This document shows positions 61,878-64,000 of a stretch of 64,000 nucleotides of DNA, in pieces (the stretch's first letter is position 1; each line of letters begins with the position of its first letter). The translations under genes and the position numbers were made by a program. Origin of the DNA: Absidia repens (Eukaryota > Mucoromycota > Mucoromycetes > Mucorales > Cunninghamellaceae); the NCBI GenBank assembly GCA_002105175.1, contig MCGE01000010.1:558001-622000 (forward strand). Reading direction: 5' to 3'. A model generated the notes under the pieces. The model ran no database searches. It was not told the DNA's origin and saw only the letters and a list, made by a program, of their open reading frames with translations.

Positions 61878-64000
61878 CTACTAGCTCTCAGCAAAATCAG
61901 CAACCTACAACTAGAAATTCATCAACTGCATATGGAAATGGTTACGATAACAGGTCTATTCCCTACATGAATTATGCTTCCCTTTACCAGGAGAACCAGC
62001 AGCAACCTGCCTTGAAATCATCACGATTTTCTTCGGATCATACTCGAAAACGAAATTCACCGCCTTCCGCTTCTTCAACTGCACATAATACCACGTCTAT
62101 TCGCCGCAACAATATTGTACCTCATTTGAATGCACCAGCGTTGAAGCAACACCAAACACAAAACACCCGTTATTGTGACCTTTCAACACCTTACTTTACG
62201 GCTCAACGCCAACATCGTCTGTCGCCAACTCCTAGTATCAGTAAACAAAACAAAGCTGAGGCATTTACTCCACCTTCATCACCATCTCTTCAACGCTCCA
62301 GGAAGACCACCCGCCGTGCAACGCTGCCTGTTCATTCATCTGGGGCTACATTTGATTCAAACGCCGATCATGATGATGGAACCTTCGAATATGATCATAC
62401 CACAGCAACAAATTCCTTCTCAAATATGGATCGTCAACAACAACGATATTATGACATACGTGATGACCATGGATCTATGGAATTGGATTACTCTCAACAT
62501 CAGAATATTGACTATGATCATCGGTCTCGCCAGCAATCACACCACCAGCATCGATATCCCCTGGACAGCAGTGAAACGCAACCACCAGCATATCTAGCAC
62601 GTCGTCGATCGCTAGCGGATGTATCAAGTAGATCGCCACATTTCACTCCATCGAGATCATCAGCATTGCCACTCAATTTGTCTTCACAGCATCATCATCA
62701 ACAACAACAACAACAGCAACATGCGCACAGTACTGAATTAGGCCAAGCTCGTATCCGTCACCCATCTTGGCTGGACTCCGCAGGATTCATGCGTCCATCA
62801 AAGTGCTCTGCTTGTAATCCCGACCCTCCTGCAAAAAGATCAATCATTACTCCGCCAGTCGGTGTTGGTGTGCCTGCATTTGGTCCTCCTCCTGATTCCA
62901 TAGGTAGTACTTCGCCAAAATATTCCATCATTCGACGATCTTCATTATCAAGGGTCGATCTATCCTACGACAAAGGCAACAAAAATGATCAACGTTATGC
63001 ACTCGCTACTTCATCGTCGACTGTTCTGAGCGGCAATGGAAGGAAAAAATTGAATGGGTCGGCGTATGTGGATAGACCATTCCGCCCACACCAAAGGCGA
63101 CGATTATCATCACCACAATTAGGAGCTCATCTAAACCACGACAGACGGCATTCGTCAGCAAATCTGGAAAAGTCGTTGCAGCATGAACATTCCAAATCAA
63201 CAAGGAAATGGGATGGTGACAATGGCTGGCGTCATGATATACCCTACACCAACACAAACGACAACAATTTAAATCGCTCACATACAGCAAATTCACACAA
63301 TCGACAGATGAAATTGAGCGGAACAGGATTAGCGACATTGGCGGAGTCAAACCAGGATCAATCATCTTCGCCTACGTTAGCTTGGAATACTGATTTATCA
63401 CGGTCGCCATCACCTTCAGCAGCAACAACAAACATCACTACCACCTTGCCGAATGATGATACCATATCTGCACCACCGTTATCCACCAAGGAACTCGATC
63501 GTGAAGTTACAGTCAACAAGGTGACGAAACTACTTTCCCAACTTTTGCGACCTGAACATGCAAACCTGCTTGGAGATCTACAGGATTTATTTGGAAAAGA
63601 CGCAAAACTTCAACATCAGCAATCGTTATCGACGGTAATGAATGATATTATACAACGGGGCGGACTGGTACAGGATCATCTACTTGATTTGGAACAGCAG
63701 CTCCAAACGCTATTGGATATCTCACAGTCATCTTGCACGAGTACAGAAAATGCAACGGAACACCACCATCTACAAGTTACGTCTGGATTATCGTCGTCGA
63801 CATTGGTGGCGGAAAAAGGCATTCCTTCCATGGATAAACGGCTCACGTCATCACTCTCTTCCGTATCTGACTTGAATATGACGTCCACCTGCACAGAACT
63901 CATGGATACTCACCACAACCAGCAACATTTCTTATCAGCCTCAGGGAAAGGTATGGAGCGATGGACGGCGAAGATTTTCTCGACTTTTGGTAAATGGCTG
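61874..64000 (+). CDS. Long disordered protein, incomplete at the window edge
   Basis: ATG at 61874 begins 709 uninterrupted codons that are still open at the last base, so the gene continues outside the window. In this frame a stop at 61820-61822 precedes the ATG. The translation is Ser/His/Gln/Asn/Arg-rich with polyglutamine at about 62699-62720 and repeated RRRSL/RRSSL-type basophilic kinase sites (for example LARRRSLAD, IIRRSSLSR, RRRLSSP). A CSACNPDPP pair of cysteines occurs at about residue 312. The only ordered-looking part is near the end (TVNKVTKLLSQLLRPEHANL to LDLEQQLQTLLDI). I do not recognise the family. Codon use is ordinary for the window and the frame is certainly coding. Confidence 0.85.
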   Translation, partial: MTTSSQQNQQPTTRNSSTAYGNGYDNRSIPYMNYASLYQENQQQPALKSSRFSSDHTRKRNSPPSASSTAHNTTSIRRNNIVPHLNAPALKQHQTQNTRYCDLSTPYFTAQRQHRLSPTPSISKQNKAEAFTPPSSPSLQRSRKTTRRATLPVHSSGATFDSNADHDDGTFEYDHTTATNSFSNMDRQQQRYYDIRDDHGSMELDYSQHQNIDYDHRSRQQSHHQHRYPLDSSETQPPAYLARRRSLADVSSRSPHFTPSRSSALPLNLSSQHHHQQQQQQQHAHSTELGQARIRHPSWLDSAGFMRPSKCSACNPDPPAKRSIITPPVGVGVPAFGPPPDSIGSTSPKYSIIRRSSLSRVDLSYDKGNKNDQRYALATSSSTVLSGNGRKKLNGSAYVDRPFRPHQRRRLSSPQLGAHLNHDRRHSSANLEKSLQHEHSKSTRKWDGDNGWRHDIPYTNTNDNNLNRSHTANSHNRQMKLSGTGLATLAESNQDQSSSPTLAWNTDLSRSPSPSAATTNITTTLPNDDTISAPPLSTKELDREVTVNKVTKLLSQLLRPEHANLLGDLQDLFGKDAKLQHQQSLSTVMNDIIQRGGLVQDHLLDLEQQLQTLLDISQSSCTSTENATEHHHLQVTSGLSSSTLVAEKGIPSMDKRLTSSLSSVSDLNMTSTCTELMDTHHNQQHFLSASGKGMERWTAKIFSTFGKWL

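Overview
This is nuclear DNA of a filamentous fungus, most likely an early-diverging one (Mucoromycota, probably Mucorales). The evidence is short GT-AG introns (about 50-110 nt) in nearly every gene, AT-rich gene-sparse spacers with long A/T homopolymers, fungal-only families (Zn2Cys6 regulator, STB6-like protein, Sip3/LAM lipid-transfer protein) and genes rarely kept in yeasts and most Dikarya (a FANCL ubiquitin ligase, a SUT-type sucrose transporter). The species cannot be read from the sequence. No rRNA, tRNA, CRISPR array or intact transposase was found.

Layout. 1-1028: spacer holding a reverse-oriented repeat copy. 1029-2728 (-): multi-pass membrane protein. 3105-5776 (-): Zn2Cys6 transcription factor. 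5777-8785: spacer with repeat copy A. 8786-12344 (-): STB6-like protein. 12731-14852 (-): sucrose-type transporter with a 16-nt microexon. 15302-16696 (-): SAM methyltransferase. 17527-19719 (-): nucleolar helicase DBP9, head to head with a mitochondrial DEAD-box helicase (19943-22198, +). 22612-23300 (+): membrane-anchored monothiol glutaredoxin. 23301-25909: spacer with copy B. 25910-27454 (-): FANCL, head to head with a SANT/Myb protein (27634-28849, +). 29418-30370 (+): Rho GTPase. 30949-35929 (-): UFD2 E4 ligase, head to head with dephospho-CoA kinase (36186-37050, +). 37051-39953: spacer with copy C. 39954-40354 (+): small putative membrane protein. 42475-43849 (+): glyceraldehyde-3-phosphate dehydrogenase. 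43850-47792: spacer with copy D. 47793-49133 (-): TAP42/IGBP1. 49384-54518 (-): Sip3/LAM protein, head to head with a tail-anchored Pex26-like protein (54725-56066, +). 56956-58315 (+): coiled-coil tail-anchored protein. 59227-60860 (-): DCAF7/TTG1-type WD40 protein. 61430-64000 (+): a short upstream spliced ORF overlapping (ATGA) a 709-codon disordered ORF that runs off the window.

The genes are mainly housekeeping and do not form one pathway. Shared themes are ubiquitin signalling (FANCL, UFD2), RNA helicases, and organelle or membrane-contact proteins (LAM, Pex26-like, glutaredoxin). Divergent pairs separated by 180-570 bp are common.

The most unusual content is between the genes. One dispersed, non-coding repeat family of roughly 1.4-1.6 kb is present in at least five copies. 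Its members share inverted AT-rich end motifs, a conserved CCGCCCACGTG-type core and a conserved block containing GCATGGGGAAACCCTTTC. It looks like a non-autonomous mobile element family. Exon coordinates were derived by eye from splice consensus and reading-frame continuity; similarities between repeats were also judged by eye.
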